This document shows positions 27,727-37,349 of a stretch of 64,000 nt of DNA, in pieces. The notes under the pieces are model-generated. The model saw only the letters and a list, made by a program, of their open reading frames with translations, was not told where the DNA came from and did no database searches. The number at the start of each line of letters is the position of its first letter. The first letter of the stretch is position 1. The stretch is from Streptomyces sp. NBC_01754 (GTDB taxonomy: Bacteria > Actinomycetota > Actinomycetes > Streptomycetales > Streptomycetaceae): NCBI RefSeq assembly GCF_035918015.1, contig NZ_CP109132.1, forward strand, positions 4,464,001-4,528,000, given 5' to 3'. Both the position numbers and the translations under genes were made by a program.

Positions 27727-29322
27727 ATGTCCTTTCCCCTCCTGACAGCGACGGCGGCCCTCCCGGCGATCGGCGCGGTCGTGACCGCCGCCGTACCGGC
27801 CGGGCGCCGTACGGCCGCCAAATGGACGGCTCTGTTCTTCTCCCTGGGCACCCTCGTCCTGGCCGGACTGGTCTTCGCCCGCTTCGAACCCGGCGGTGAC
27901 CGCTACCAGCTCACCGAATCGCATGCCTGGATCGCGGACTTCGGCGTCCGGTACGACCTCGGGGTCGACGGCATCGGGGTGGCGCTCCTCGCCCTCACCG
28001 CGCTGCTGATCCCCTTCGTCCTGCTGGCCGGCTGGCACGACGCCGACCCCCTGGCCACGCCGGACGGCGGCTCCACCCGGAGCGGTTCCTCCCGCTGGCG
28101 CCCCACCCAGGGATTCTTCGCCCTGATCCTCATGGTGGAGGCGATGGTGATCCTCTCCTTCGAGGCCACCGACGTCTTCCTCTTCTACATCCTCTTCGAA
28201 GCCATGCTCATCCCGATGTACTTCCTCATCGGCGGCTTCGGGGACCGGGCCCACGCCGGCAGCGAGGAGAACGCGGCCGCCCAGCGCAGCTACGCGGCCG
28301 TCAAGTTCCTCCTCTACAACCTGGCCGGCGGGCTCATCATGCTGGCCGCCGTCATCGGCCTCTACGTCGTCGCCGGCAGTTTCTCCCTCTCGGAGATCGC
28401 CGAGGCGCGGGCCAACGGCTCCCTGGAGATGGCCGGCAGCACCGAGAAGTGGCTGTTCCTCGGCTTCTTCTTCGCCTTCGCGGTGAAGGCCCCGCTCTGG
28501 CCGCTGCACACCTGGCTGCCCAACGCCATGGGCGAGGCGACCACCCCGGTCGCCGTCCTGATCACCGCGGTCGTCGACAAGGTCGGCACCTTCGCGATGC
28601 TGCGCTACTGCCTCCAGCTCTTCCCGGAGGCCAGCAAGTGGGCGACGCCGGTGATCCTGGTCCTGGCGCTGATCTCCATCCTCTACGGGGCCCTGCTCGC
28701 CGTCGGTCAGCGCGACATCAAGCGGCTCATCGCCTACGCGTCGATCTCGCACTTCGGCTTCATCGTGCTGGGCATCTTCGCGATGACCAGCCAGGGCCAG
28801 TCGGGCGCCACGCTCTACATGGTCAACCACGGGATCTCGACCGCCGCGCTGATGCTCGTCGCCGGATTCCTGATCACCCGTCGGGGATCGCGTCTGATCG
28901 GCGACTACGGCGGGGTGCAGAAGGTGGCGCCGGTACTGGCGGGGACCTTCCTGATCGGTGGTCTCGCCACGCTCTCGCTGCCCGGGCTCGCCCCCTTCGT
29001 CAGCGAGTTCCTGGTCCTGGTCGGCGCGTTCAGCGCCTATCCCGCGGTCGGCGTCGTCGCCACCGTCGGCATCGTGCTCGCCGCGCTCTACGTCCTCCTC
29101 CTCTACCAGCGGACGATGACGGGACCGGTCCGCGAGAGCGTCCGGGCCATGCCCGACCTCAGGGTCCGTGAGCTGGCGGTGGCCCTTCCGCTGGTCGCCC
29201 TGCTGATCTTCCTGGGCGTCTTCCCGAAGCCCGTCACCGACGTCGTCAACCCGGCGGTGCAGCACACCATGCAGGACGTACAGAAGAAGGACCCCCAGCC
29301 CGAGGTGGAGGCCGCCAAGTGA
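27727..29322 (+). CDS. nuoM: NADH-quinone oxidoreductase subunit M (antiporter-like)
   Basis: 531 residues, about 14 helices. ILFEAMLIPMYFLIGGFG holds the conserved Glu, and FFFAFAVKAPLWPLHTWLPN and EATTPVAVLITAVVDKVGTF hold the conserved Lys residues of the half-channels. YASISHFGFIVLGIF is also typical. It is the second proton pump of the arm. The ATG starts 4 nt after the nuoL stop, and the stop overlaps the nuoN GTG. Confidence 0.97.
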   Translation: MSFPLLTATAALPAIGAVVTAAVPAGRRTAAKWTALFFSLGTLVLAGLVFARFEPGGDRYQLTESHAWIADFGVRYDLGVDGIGVALLALTALLIPFVLLAGWHDADPLATPDGGSTRSGSSRWRPTQGFFALILMVEAMVILSFEATDVFLFYILFEAMLIPMYFLIGGFGDRAHAGSEENAAAQRSYAAVKFLLYNLAGGLIMLAAVIGLYVVAGSFSLSEIAEARANGSLEMAGSTEKWLFLGFFFAFAVKAPLWPLHTWLPNAMGEATTPVAVLITAVVDKVGTFAMLRYCLQLFPEASKWATPVILVLALISILYGALLAVGQRDIKRLIAYASISHFGFIVLGIFAMTSQGQSGATLYMVNHGISTAALMLVAGFLITRRGSRLIGDYGGVQKVAPVLAGTFLIGGLATLSLPGLAPFVSEFLVLVGAFSAYPAVGVVATVGIVLAALYVLLLYQRTMTGPVRESVRAMPDLRVRELAVALPLVALLIFLGVFPKPVTDVVNPAVQHTMQDVQKKDPQPEVEAAK

Positions 29323-30983
29323 GCGCAACAGCTGTCCACAGCCTGTGGACGACGGCGGGCGAGGTGACGTCGGCGGCGCCGGGCGACCGCTTCACCGCGC
29401 CGACCATCGAATACGCCCAACTGGCGCCCGTCCTGATCGTGGTCGGCGTCGCCGTCCTGGGCGTCCTGGTCGAGGCCTTCGTCCCGCGGCGCGCCCGGTA
29501 CACCACCCAGGTGTCCCTGACGGTCCTCGCGCTCGCGGCGTCGTTCGCCGCGGTCATCGGGCTGGCGGCCGACGGATACGCCACCGAGGGCGCGCACATC
29601 GCGGCCATGGGGGCCATCGCCGTCGACGGTCCGGCCCTCTTCCTCCAGGGCACGATCCTGCTGGTCTCGATGGTGTCCGTCTTCACCTTCGCCGAGCGGC
29701 GCCTGGACCCGGCCGCGAACGGCAACCGGGTCGACTCCTTCGCGGCCCAGGCCGGTTCGGTACCCGGCAGCGACAGCGAGAAGGCCGCGGTCAAGGCCGG
29801 GTTCACCACCACCGAGGTCTTCCCGCTGGTCCTGTTCTCGGTGGCGGGCATGCTGGTCTTCCCGGCCGCCAACGACCTGCTGACGCTCTTCATCGCGCTG
29901 GAGGTCTTCTCCCTCCCGCTCTACCTCCTGTGCGCCGTCGCCCGCCGCAAGCGGCTGATGTCGCAGGAGTCCGCGGTGAAGTACTTCCTGCTCGGCTCCT
30001 TCTCCTCGGCGTTCCTGCTCTTCGGGATCGCCCTGCTCTACGGCTACGCGGGCACCGTCTCGTACGCGGGCATCGCCAACGTGGTCGACGGCGGGGTCCA
30101 GGAGATCGACCCGGCCCTCGCCGACACCATGGGCAACGACGCGCTGCTGCTCATCGGCGGTGCGCTGGTCCTGATGGGTCTGCTCTTCAAGGTCGGCGCC
30201 GTGCCGTTCCACATGTGGACCCCGGACGTCTACCAGGGCGCCCCCACCCCGGTCACCGGATTCATGGCGGCCGCCACCAAGGTCGCCGCGTTCGGCGCGC
30301 TGCTGCGTCTGCTGTACGTGGTGCTGCCGGGCCTCACCTGGGACCTGCGCCCGGTCATGTGGGGCGTCGCGATCCTCACCATGATCGGCGGTGCGGTCGT
30401 CGCGATCACCCAGACCGACGTCAAGCGGCTGCTGGCCTACTCCTCGATCGCGCACGCCGGGTTCATCCTGGCCGGTGTCATCGCGGCCAGCCCCGAGGGC
30501 ATCTCGTCCGTCCTCTTCTACCTCGGCGTCTACTCCTTCGTGACCGTCGGCGCCTTCGCCGTCGTCACCCTGGTGCGCGACGCGGGCGGCGAGGCGACAC
30601 ACCTGTCGAAGTGGGCCGGCCTCGGCCGGCGCTCGCCGCTGACCGCGGCGGTCTTCGCGGTCTTCCTGCTGTCCTTCGCCGGAATCCCGCTCACCTCGGG
30701 CTTCTCCGGCAAGTTCGCCGTGTTCAAGGCGGCGGCGGACGGCGGAGCGGCCGGACTGGTCGTGGTCGGTGTGATCTCGTCGGCCATCGCCGCGTTCTTC
30801 TACATCCGGGTCATCGTCCTGATGTTCTTCAGCGAGCCGAAGGCGGACGGCCCCACGGTCGCCGTCCCGTCCCCGCTGACGATGACCACGATCGCGGTCG
30901 GGCTCGCCGTCACCGTGGTGCTGGGCCTGGCCCCGCAGTACTTCCTGGACCTGGCGAGCCAGGCCGGGGGCTTCGTACGGTAA
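29319..30983 (+). CDS. nuoN: NADH-quinone oxidoreductase subunit N (antiporter-like)
   Basis: 554 residues, about 14 helices. LFIALEVFSLPLYLLCAVAR (conserved Glu), LLFKVGAVPFHMWTPDVYQG and APTPVTGFMAAATKVAAFG (Lys), and TDVKRLLAYSSIAHAGFILAG are the family landmarks. It is the third pump unit, next to NuoK. Last gene of the operon; a strong hairpin follows. The first 20 codons contain an inverted pair of DnaA-box-like sequences. Confidence 0.97.
   Translation: MSATAVHSLWTTAGEVTSAAPGDRFTAPTIEYAQLAPVLIVVGVAVLGVLVEAFVPRRARYTTQVSLTVLALAASFAAVIGLAADGYATEGAHIAAMGAIAVDGPALFLQGTILLVSMVSVFTFAERRLDPAANGNRVDSFAAQAGSVPGSDSEKAAVKAGFTTTEVFPLVLFSVAGMLVFPAANDLLTLFIALEVFSLPLYLLCAVARRKRLMSQESAVKYFLLGSFSSAFLLFGIALLYGYAGTVSYAGIANVVDGGVQEIDPALADTMGNDALLLIGGALVLMGLLFKVGAVPFHMWTPDVYQGAPTPVTGFMAAATKVAAFGALLRLLYVVLPGLTWDLRPVMWGVAILTMIGGAVVAITQTDVKRLLAYSSIAHAGFILAGVIAASPEGISSVLFYLGVYSFVTVGAFAVVTLVRDAGGEATHLSKWAGLGRRSPLTAAVFAVFLLSFAGIPLTSGFSGKFAVFKAAADGGAAGLVVVGVISSAIAAFFYIRVIVLMFFSEPKADGPTVAVPSPLTMTTIAVGLAVTVVLGLAPQYFLDLASQAGGFVR
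29332..29352. other. Inverted pair of DnaA-box-like sequences in the 5' end of nuoN
   Basis: CTGTCCACA (29332-29340) and, inverted, TGTGGACGA (29344-29352) each match the Streptomyces DnaA box TTGTCCACA at 8 of 9 positions and are 3 nt apart. They lie inside codons for AVHSLWTTAG, so chance is possible. Confidence 0.3.
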
Positions 30984-30998
30984 CGGGAGGAAGCCACC

Positions 30999-31043
30999 AC
31001 GACGCCGGACGGGCAGCGGAAAGTCAAGCCCGTCCGGCGTTGT
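30999..31043 (+). terminator. Terminator of the nuoA-N operon
   Basis: Perfect 13-bp stem ACGCCGGACGGGC (31002-31014) with GCCCGTCCGGCGT (31028-31040), extended by three outer pairs, 13-nt loop. It starts 16 nt after the nuoN stop. Confidence 0.85.
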
Positions 31044-31100
31044 CGTACGCGGCGCCTATGGTTGCCGGTGACGGGTGAAGACGGACGGACGGGCGCGACC

Positions 31101-33176
31101 ATGAGTGTGACGACCGAGAGCGCGGCGCAGCAGACGCTGCACCGGGTATTCGGGTACGAGGCGTTCCGCGGCGAGCAGGGCGCGGTCATCGACCACGTGG
31201 TCGCCGGCGGCGACGCGGTCGTCCTCATGCCCACGGGCGGCGGAAAGTCCCTCTGCTACCAGATCCCCGCCCTGGTCAGGCCCGGCACCGGCATCGTGGT
31301 CTCCCCGCTGATCGCCCTCATGCAGGACCAGGTGGACGCCCTGCGGGCGCTCGGTGTCCGGGCCGGCTTCATGAACTCCACCCAGGACTTCGACGAGCGC
31401 CGCTCGATGGAGTCCCAGTTCCTGGCGGGCGAGCTGGACCTGCTGTATCTGGCCCCCGAGCGGCTGCGCCTGGACTCCACCCTCGCCCTGCTCGCCCGCG
31501 GCGAGATCTCCGTGTTCGCCGTCGACGAGGCGCACTGCGTCGCCCAGTGGGGCCACGACTTCCGCCCCGACTACCTGGCCCTGTCGGTGCTGGGGGAGCG
31601 CTGGCCCGACGTACCCCGTATCGCGCTGACGGCCACGGCGACGGAGGTCACGCACCGGGAGATCACCCAGCGTCTCGGCATGCCCGAGGCGAAGCACTTC
31701 GTCGCCGGCTTCGACCGTCCCAACATCCAGTACCGGATCGTGGGCAAGTCCGACCCCAAGAAGCAGCTGCTCACCTTCCTCAAGGAGGAGCACGCGGGGG
31801 ACGCGGGCATCGTCTACTGCCTCTCGCGCAACGCGACGGAGAAGACCGCCGAGTACCTCTGCCGCAACGGCATCGACGCCGTGCCGTACCACGCGGGCCT
31901 GGACGCCGGGACGCGCGCCGCCCACCAGTCGCGCTTCCTGCGTGAGGAGGGCCTGGTCGTCGTCGCGACGATCGCCTTCGGCATGGGCATCGACAAGCCG
32001 GACGTCCGCTTCGTCGCCCACCTCGACCTGCCCAAGTCCGTCGAGGGGTACTACCAGGAGACCGGCCGCGCCGGCCGTGACGGGGCGCCGTCCACGGCCT
32101 GGATGGCGTACGGCCTCCAGGACGTCGTCCAGCAGCGCAAGATGATCCAGGGCGACGAGGCTTCCCCGAGCTCTCCACTCCGCTCGAACAGGGGAGACCC
32201 CTATCGGCGCCAGGCGGCCGCGCACCTCGACGCGATGCTGGCGCTCTGCGAGACCGTGCGGTGCCGCCGGGCCCAGCTCCTGACGTACTTCGGCCAGGAG
32301 CCGCCCCAGGAGACCTGCGGAAACTGCGACAACTGCCTCAGCCCGCCGGAGACCTGGGACGGCACGGTGGCCGCGCAGAAGGCGCTGTCCACCGTCGTCC
32401 GGCTGAAGCGGGAGCGGAACCAGAAGTTCGGGGCCGGGCAGATCATCGACATCCTGCTGGGCCGCAAGACGGCGAAGGTCATCCAGTTCGACCACGACCA
32501 GCTCTCCGTCTTCGGCATCGGCGAGGAGCTGGCCGAGGCGGAGTGGCGGGGTGTGATGCGCCAGCTGCTGGCCCAGGGGCTGCTCGCGGTCGAGGGGGAG
32601 TACGGCACGCTGGTGCTGACCGAGGAGAGCGGTTCGGTGCTGGGCCGGGAGCGTGAGGTGCTGCTCCGCAAGGAGCCGAAGCGGCCCACGTCCCGCACGT
32701 CGGTCAAGGGCGACCGCAAGGCGAAGTCGACTCCTGTCGATCTGCCGGCCGAGGCGGTCCCGGTCTTCGAGGCGCTGCGCGCCTGGCGCGCGGCCCAGGC
32801 GAAGGAGCTGGGCCTCCCGGCGTATGTGATCTTCCACGACGCGACGCTGCGCGAGATCGCCACCCTGCTCCCCGGCTCCCTGGCGGAGCTGGGCGGGGTC
32901 AGCGGACTGGGCGAGAAGAAGCTCGCGACGTACGGGGAGGGGGTCCTGGAGGTGCTGGCGGGGTTGGACACCCCGGCCGCCCCGGAGCCCGGCCTCGCCA
33001 CGGTCCCGCATCAGGCCCCGCCCCGGACCACCGCCGCCGTCCCGCCCCAGGCCCCGGCCGCAGCCGAACCGGCCCCGTCCCGCCCGGCCCCGGCCGAGCC
33101 GGCTGCCCCCGCACGGGCGGTGGCCGACCCTGACCAGCACCTCGGCTGGGACGAGGAACCGCCCGAGTTCGACTGA
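31101..33176 (+). CDS. recQ: ATP-dependent DNA helicase RecQ
   Basis: 691 residues from the ATG at 31101 ([11 protein letters not shown]); a TTG 39 nt upstream is less likely. Superfamily 2 motifs: Walker [31 protein letters not shown] (DEAH plus the RecQ aromatic loop), ALTATAT, and ETGRAGRDG (motif VI). A RecQ zinc-binding domain (CRRAQLL, CGNCDNC), winged helix, and C-terminal HRDC domain ([20 protein letters not shown]) follow, then a Pro/Ala tail. It unwinds recombination and replication intermediates 3'-5'. An extra ~14-residue segment (about 355-369, [13 protein letters not shown]) between motif VI and the zinc domain is encoded by a palindromic repeat inserted in frame. Confidence 0.95.
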   Translation: MSVTTESAAQQTLHRVFGYEAFRGEQGAVIDHVVAGGDAVVLMPTGGGKSLCYQIPALVRPGTGIVVSPLIALMQDQVDALRALGVRAGFMNSTQDFDERRSMESQFLAGELDLLYLAPERLRLDSTLALLARGEISVFAVDEAHCVAQWGHDFRPDYLALSVLGERWPDVPRIALTATATEVTHREITQRLGMPEAKHFVAGFDRPNIQYRIVGKSDPKKQLLTFLKEEHAGDAGIVYCLSRNATEKTAEYLCRNGIDAVPYHAGLDAGTRAAHQSRFLREEGLVVVATIAFGMGIDKPDVRFVAHLDLPKSVEGYYQETGRAGRDGAPSTAWMAYGLQDVVQQRKMIQGDEASPSSPLRSNRGDPYRRQAAAHLDAMLALCETVRCRRAQLLTYFGQEPPQETCGNCDNCLSPPETWDGTVAAQKALSTVVRLKRERNQKFGAGQIIDILLGRKTAKVIQFDHDQLSVFGIGEELAEAEWRGVMRQLLAQGLLAVEGEYGTLVLTEESGSVLGREREVLLRKEPKRPTSRTSVKGDRKAKSTPVDLPAEAVPVFEALRAWRAAQAKELGLPAYVIFHDATLREIATLLPGSLAELGGVSGLGEKKLATYGEGVLEVLAGLDTPAAPEPGLATVPHQAPPRTTAAVPPQAPAAAEPAPSRPAPAEPAAPARAVADPDQHLGWDEEPPEFD
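32162..32205. repeat. Palindromic intergenic-type repeat inserted in frame in recQ
   Basis: The ~44-bp segment has TCCCCGAGC, then GCTCGAACAGGGGA and GACCCCTA. The arms TCCCC/GGGGA and GAGC/GCTC can pair. I recall closely similar sequences (CCCCGAGCTCTC, then CGCTCGA and CAGGGGGGACCCC) as a dispersed repeat in Streptomyces genomes, both intergenic and as in-frame coding insertions. It adds about 14 residues without breaking the frame. Confidence 0.6.
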
Positions 33177-33196
33177 GCGCCGGGACCGGCCGCCGC

Positions 33197-33814
33197 CTAC
33201 TCCGGGGGCTCGGGGGCGGCCGCCCGGCGGCGGGAGACGATCGCGGTCAGATCGAGATCGACGGTGAAGGGAGTGGAGACCTTCATCCGGTCGTGGAAGA
33301 TCCCGGTGGACGTGTAGGCACCGGTGGCCGGCTCCAGCTCGAAGACGTAGACGACCGCCCGGCCGTCCTGGTTCTCCACCCGCCAGTAGTGCGGGATCCT
33401 CGCCCGCGCGTACTTCACGGGCTTGGTCTCCCGGTCCCGGGTGACGGATTCGTCGGACACGACCTCGACGGCCAGCAGCACGCTCTCGGCCGGGAACCGC
33501 GTCTGCCGCAGACTCTCGACCGCGTCCGCGCGCACGACGACGACATCGGGTTCGGGCCGGTTCTGGAAGTCGACGTCGATGGTGAACTCGCGAAAGACTT
33601 CCAGATCGAGTGGCGCGAGTGACTGCAACTGCCACTTCAGATAGTCGATCGCACGCTCGTGGAAAACGGTCTGCGGACTCACGAAGACAAGGCTCCCGTC
33701 GATCAGCTCCGTATGCGGAGGCAGATTCGGGAGTGTGTCCAGGTCATCGGCGGTCCAGCCGCCCACGGGCGGAACCGCCCACCGTGGCTCGGGTGCCTCG
33801 GGTTCGACGCTCAT
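33197..33814 (-). CDS. Uma2-family (DUF820) restriction-endonuclease-fold protein
   Basis: 205 residues from the ATG at 33814, which has GGGAG 5 nt upstream; an ATG at 33826 would add MGAL. The PD-(D/E)xK-like core is visible as RPEPDVVVV, then LLAVEVVSDESVTRDRETK and KYARARIPHYWRV. This family is abundant and multicopy in Streptomyces and cyanobacteria; its biological role is unresolved. It is convergent with recQ, 20 bp away. No partner methylase or toxin-antitoxin mate is adjacent. Confidence 0.88.
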   Translation of the reverse strand: MSVEPEAPEPRWAVPPVGGWTADDLDTLPNLPPHTELIDGSLVFVSPQTVFHERAIDYLKWQLQSLAPLDLEVFREFTIDVDFQNRPEPDVVVVRADAVESLRQTRFPAESVLLAVEVVSDESVTRDRETKPVKYARARIPHYWRVENQDGRAVVYVFELEPATGAYTSTGIFHDRMKVSTPFTVDLDLTAIVSRRRAAAPEPPE

Positions 33815-33973
33815 CAGTGCTCCCATAGGAAGGAGTCTCGTGGGTCGTCCAGACTATCCGCCGACAACCGGATCGGGCCCACCCGCACGTGTGCACGAGT
33901 CACGCGTCGTTGACGCGGGGGCCGACGGCGCACGGTGAGGGCGGCCGTGCGCCGCCGGGACGTCCCGGGTCGG

Positions 33974-35203
33974 TCAGGCGGCCGGCACGATCCGCCCGGT
34001 CACCTCGCCCAGCCCCACCCGCGTCCCGTGCGGCCCCGGCGCCCAGGCGGTCAGCGTGACCGTGTCGCCGTCCTCCAGGAACGTCCGGCTGCCGCCGGGC
34101 AGGTCCAGCGGGTCGCGGCCGTTCCAGGTGAGTTCGAGCAGGGAGCCCCGCTGACCCGGCTCCGCCCCGCTGACCGTGCCCGACCCGTAGAGGTCACCGG
34201 TGCGCAGCGAGGCGCCGTTCACCGTCATCTGCGCCAACTGCTGGGCCGCCGTCCAGTACATGGAGGCGAACGGCGGCTCGGCGACGGTCCGTCCGTTGAC
34301 CGCCACCGAGATCCGGAGATCGAAGCCGCCCGGCTCCTCCTCGTCCGCGTCCTCCAGATAGGGCAGCAGCGGGAAGTCCCGGGCCGGCGGCGCCGTACGG
34401 GCGGAGTCCAGGGCCTCCAGCGGAGTCACCCACGCCGATACGGAGGTGGCGAAGGACTTGCCGAGGAACGGGCCCAGCGGCACGTACTCCCACGCCTGGA
34501 TGTCCCGGGCCGACCAGTCGTTGAGCAGGCTGAGCCCGAAGACGTGCTCCCGGAAGTCGCCGAGCGCGACGGGGGCGCCCTGCTCGGACGGGACTCCGAC
34601 GACGAATCCGACCTCCGCCTCGATGTCCAGCTTCACGGACGGTCCGAACACCGGTGCCGGGTCCGTGGGCGCCTTGCGCTGCCCGGACGGGCGCACCACG
34701 TCCGTGCCGGAGACCACGACGGTGCCCGCCCGCCCGTGGTAGCCGATCGGCAGGTGCTTCCAGTTGGGGGTGAGCGCCGCGCCGTCCGGCCGGAAGATCT
34801 TCCCCACGTTGGTCGCGTGGTGCTCGCTGGCGTAGAAGTCGACGTAGTCGGCGACCTCGTAGGGCAGGTGCAGCGTCACCGACCCGACCGGGTGGAGCAG
34901 CGGCTCCATGTCCGGGCGGTGCGCGGGCACGGACACCCAGGCGGTCAGCGCGCGCCGGACGTCACGCCACGCGGTGCGCCCCGCCGCCAGCAGCGGCATC
35001 AGGCTCGGCTGCGCCAGCAGTTGGGCGTAGGGGGAACCGAGCGCGTGCGCGGCCGCACCGGCGTCCAGCACATGGGCGCCGATGCGGACCCCGACCCTGC
35101 GGTCCGCCGGGTGTTCGGGGGTGGAGAACACGCCGTACGGAAGGTTGTGCGGGCCGAAGGGATCGCCCTCGGCCAGATCGAGCGGACTGCTCTGCTCGGG
35201 CAT
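33974..35203 (-). CDS. fahA: Fumarylacetoacetase
   Basis: 409 residues from the ATG at 35203 (MPEQSSPLDLAEGDPFG) with a GAGGCGG ribosome-binding site; the frame is open further upstream but without family similarity. Metal ligands and catalytic residues correspond to mammalian FAH at a constant offset of 4: Asp122 (VDFYASEHHAT) with His129, Glu195 and Glu197 (LDIEAEVG), Asp229 (NDWSARDIQAWE). It hydrolyses 4-fumarylacetoacetate to fumarate and acetoacetate, the last step of tyrosine/homogentisate breakdown. Homogentisate dioxygenase and the isomerase are not adjacent, so the pathway is dispersed. Confidence 0.95.
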   Translation of the reverse strand: MPEQSSPLDLAEGDPFGPHNLPYGVFSTPEHPADRRVGVRIGAHVLDAGAAAHALGSPYAQLLAQPSLMPLLAAGRTAWRDVRRALTAWVSVPAHRPDMEPLLHPVGSVTLHLPYEVADYVDFYASEHHATNVGKIFRPDGAALTPNWKHLPIGYHGRAGTVVVSGTDVVRPSGQRKAPTDPAPVFGPSVKLDIEAEVGFVVGVPSEQGAPVALGDFREHVFGLSLLNDWSARDIQAWEYVPLGPFLGKSFATSVSAWVTPLEALDSARTAPPARDFPLLPYLEDADEEEPGGFDLRISVAVNGRTVAEPPFASMYWTAAQQLAQMTVNGASLRTGDLYGSGTVSGAEPGQRGSLLELTWNGRDPLDLPGGSRTFLEDGDTVTLTAWAPGPHGTRVGLGEVTGRIVPAA

Positions 35204-35318
35204 CTGTCGCCGCCTCGCTTTCCAGGTCGCTTGAGGGACACACGTTACGTCGGCACCCCCACCCGGCGGCACTGCCCCAACGACGCGTGATGCCCGGAAA
35301 GTCAGCTGATGACCGCGT

Positions 35319-37340
35319 TCAGCCGGCGGTCCGCGGAATCCTCTTCTCCCAGGTCCGGTGGAAGACGACCTCGTCACCGTCCCGGCACACGACCTCGTTG
35401 GACGTGATGAAGTCGTGCGCGTCCGCGGAGGTCTCCGAACGCGTCTCGACCCGGACGTCCCAGGCCATCTCCGGGCGGTGCAGCCGGACCGTCCAGTCGG
35501 AGCGGGCCCGAGCCGACAGCGGGTCGTCCTCCAGGATCGTGTACGTCTCCACCGCGTCCTCGGTGAACTCCAGACCGTCCGGGTAGACGCGGGTGCCGCC
35601 GTAGCGCGGGTCGACCTCCAGGCGCCACTCGCCCTTGGCCACGTCCCGGACCACCAGCCGTTCCGGGCGCGGCTCGTCGAGGGTGGCCGGGTACACGACG
35701 CCCAGCGGTTCGGCCTGCTCGGGCTCGCCGAAGGTGATGGCCGGGTCGTCGGTGTACCGGCGTACCGGCAGTTCGACGAGGCTGCCGTCGGCCTCCAGGA
35801 CGAAGCCCGCCGAACCGGCCTGCGGCCAGATCCACGGCCAGTAGGAGGAGGAGACGGCGATCCGGATGCGGTGGCCGCGCGGGAAGGTGTGGCCGATGCC
35901 GTTCAGCTCGAACGTCACGTCCTCGGTCTCCCCGACGGGCCAGTCCTCCGTACGGTCGCGCCCGTGCCGGGCCGCCAGGTTGAGGGCCCCCCGGGTCACC
36001 AGCGTGGAGGCGCCGTCCGGGGCCACGTCGCAGAGCCGGGCGATCACCTGCCCGCGCGGTACGTCCATCCGGATGCGCAGCCGCACGCGGGGACGGCCCA
36101 GGATCTCGACGGGGCCCTCCTCGACGGGGAACTCGAAGCACGCCGACCTGGCGTCCTCGTCGCGCTGGTCCGGCGGCAGGTCCGCGTCGTTGCCGAACGG
36201 GAAGAAACGGCCGGCGTCCGTCCCGGTCTGCTGCGGCGAACGGACGATCCGCGGTTCGCCCGCCAGCGCGTACGCCGTCGGGGTCACGTTCCCCGAGGGC
36301 CAGGACGCGTCGCCGACCCAGCGACCGGGCAGTGTCTCGTAGGCCGTGGCCGGGCGGTGCGAGCCGCTGATCCAGGACCGCAGCAGGGGCTCGTTCATCA
36401 CCCCGGTCTCCTTGTCCTTGAGGTGCTGGTCCCACCAGCGCAGCGTCTCCTGGAGGAAGCCGATCGCCGGTCCCGGAGGCAGCCCCCGGTCGGGGTACTG
36501 GTGCGACCAGGGGCCGATCAGCCCGCGTACCCGCCCCGGGTCCAGGTGCTCCACGAGCCGCAGGACGGTGTCGCGGTACGGGTCGTGCCAGCCGCCGACC
36601 GCCAGTACCTTCGCCTTGATCGCGCCGTAGTCCTCGCAGACGCTGCCGTGCTTCCAGTACGCGTCGCGGGTCTGGTGGGCCAGCCAGGTGTGGATGAAGG
36701 GGTCGACGGCCTCCAGACGGCTCAGCCACATCTGCCGCCAGTCCTCGCCGACGTCCGCCGGGTCGGGCGGCCGGCAGACGAAGGCGAGCATGGTGGCCGC
36801 CCAGGCGTGCATGTCCACACCGAGGACGGAGCCGCCCATGTAGTGGACGTCGTTGTCGTAGCGGTCGTCGGTCGAGCAGACCGTGACGACGGCCTTCAGC
36901 GGTTCGGGGGCGAGCGCGGCGATCTGGAGCGAGTTGAAGCCGCCCCAGGAGATGCCGAACATGCCGACCTTGCCCGAGCACCACTCCTGCCGCGCCAGCC
37001 ATTCCACGACGGCCACCCCGTCGGCGAGCTCGGTCGCGTCGTACTCGTCGCCCGGCATCCCCTCGCTGTTCCCGTGCCCGCGCACGTCGACGCGTACGGA
37101 GGCGTAGCCGTGGCCCGCGTACCAGGGGTGGCGCTGCCAGTCGCGGGGCGCCGTCCAGTCGCTGAGCCGGTAGGGCAGGTACTCCAGCAGCGCGGGCACC
37201 GGCTCGTCCGTGACCGGACGCCAGATCCGGGCGTACAGCTGGGGGCCTTCCCCGGCGCCTTCGGCCTGGGAGGTGTCCCCGAGCGGGATGTAGAGGTCCT
37301 CGTGGGTGGTCTCGTAGGGGAACGCGGTGCGGATCTGCAT
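35319..37340 (-). CDS. CocE/NonD-family hydrolase (X-Pro dipeptidyl-peptidase-like)
   Basis: 673 residues. An alpha/beta-hydrolase core with nucleophile Ser131 (MFGISWGGFN) and candidate Asp/His downstream (VGGWHDPYRD, IGPWSHQYPD) is followed by a C-terminal jelly-roll domain (RVRLRIRMDVPRGQVIARLC, HRIRIAVSSSYWPWIWP). These are the features of X-prolyl dipeptidyl aminopeptidases and cocaine-esterase-type acylases. No signal peptide, so probably cytoplasmic. It begins 9 nt after the peptide transporter gene and is likely cotranscribed, which favours a peptidase role on imported peptides over an esterase role. Confidence 0.88.
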   Translation of the reverse strand: MQIRTAFPYETTHEDLYIPLGDTSQAEGAGEGPQLYARIWRPVTDEPVPALLEYLPYRLSDWTAPRDWQRHPWYAGHGYASVRVDVRGHGNSEGMPGDEYDATELADGVAVVEWLARQEWCSGKVGMFGISWGGFNSLQIAALAPEPLKAVVTVCSTDDRYDNDVHYMGGSVLGVDMHAWAATMLAFVCRPPDPADVGEDWRQMWLSRLEAVDPFIHTWLAHQTRDAYWKHGSVCEDYGAIKAKVLAVGGWHDPYRDTVLRLVEHLDPGRVRGLIGPWSHQYPDRGLPPGPAIGFLQETLRWWDQHLKDKETGVMNEPLLRSWISGSHRPATAYETLPGRWVGDASWPSGNVTPTAYALAGEPRIVRSPQQTGTDAGRFFPFGNDADLPPDQRDEDARSACFEFPVEEGPVEILGRPRVRLRIRMDVPRGQVIARLCDVAPDGASTLVTRGALNLAARHGRDRTEDWPVGETEDVTFELNGIGHTFPRGHRIRIAVSSSYWPWIWPQAGSAGFVLEADGSLVELPVRRYTDDPAITFGEPEQAEPLGVVYPATLDEPRPERLVVRDVAKGEWRLEVDPRYGGTRVYPDGLEFTEDAVETYTILEDDPLSARARSDWTVRLHRPEMAWDVRVETRSETSADAHDFITSNEVVCRDGDEVVFHRTWEKRIPRTAG

Positions 37341-37349
37341 GGCGGTACC

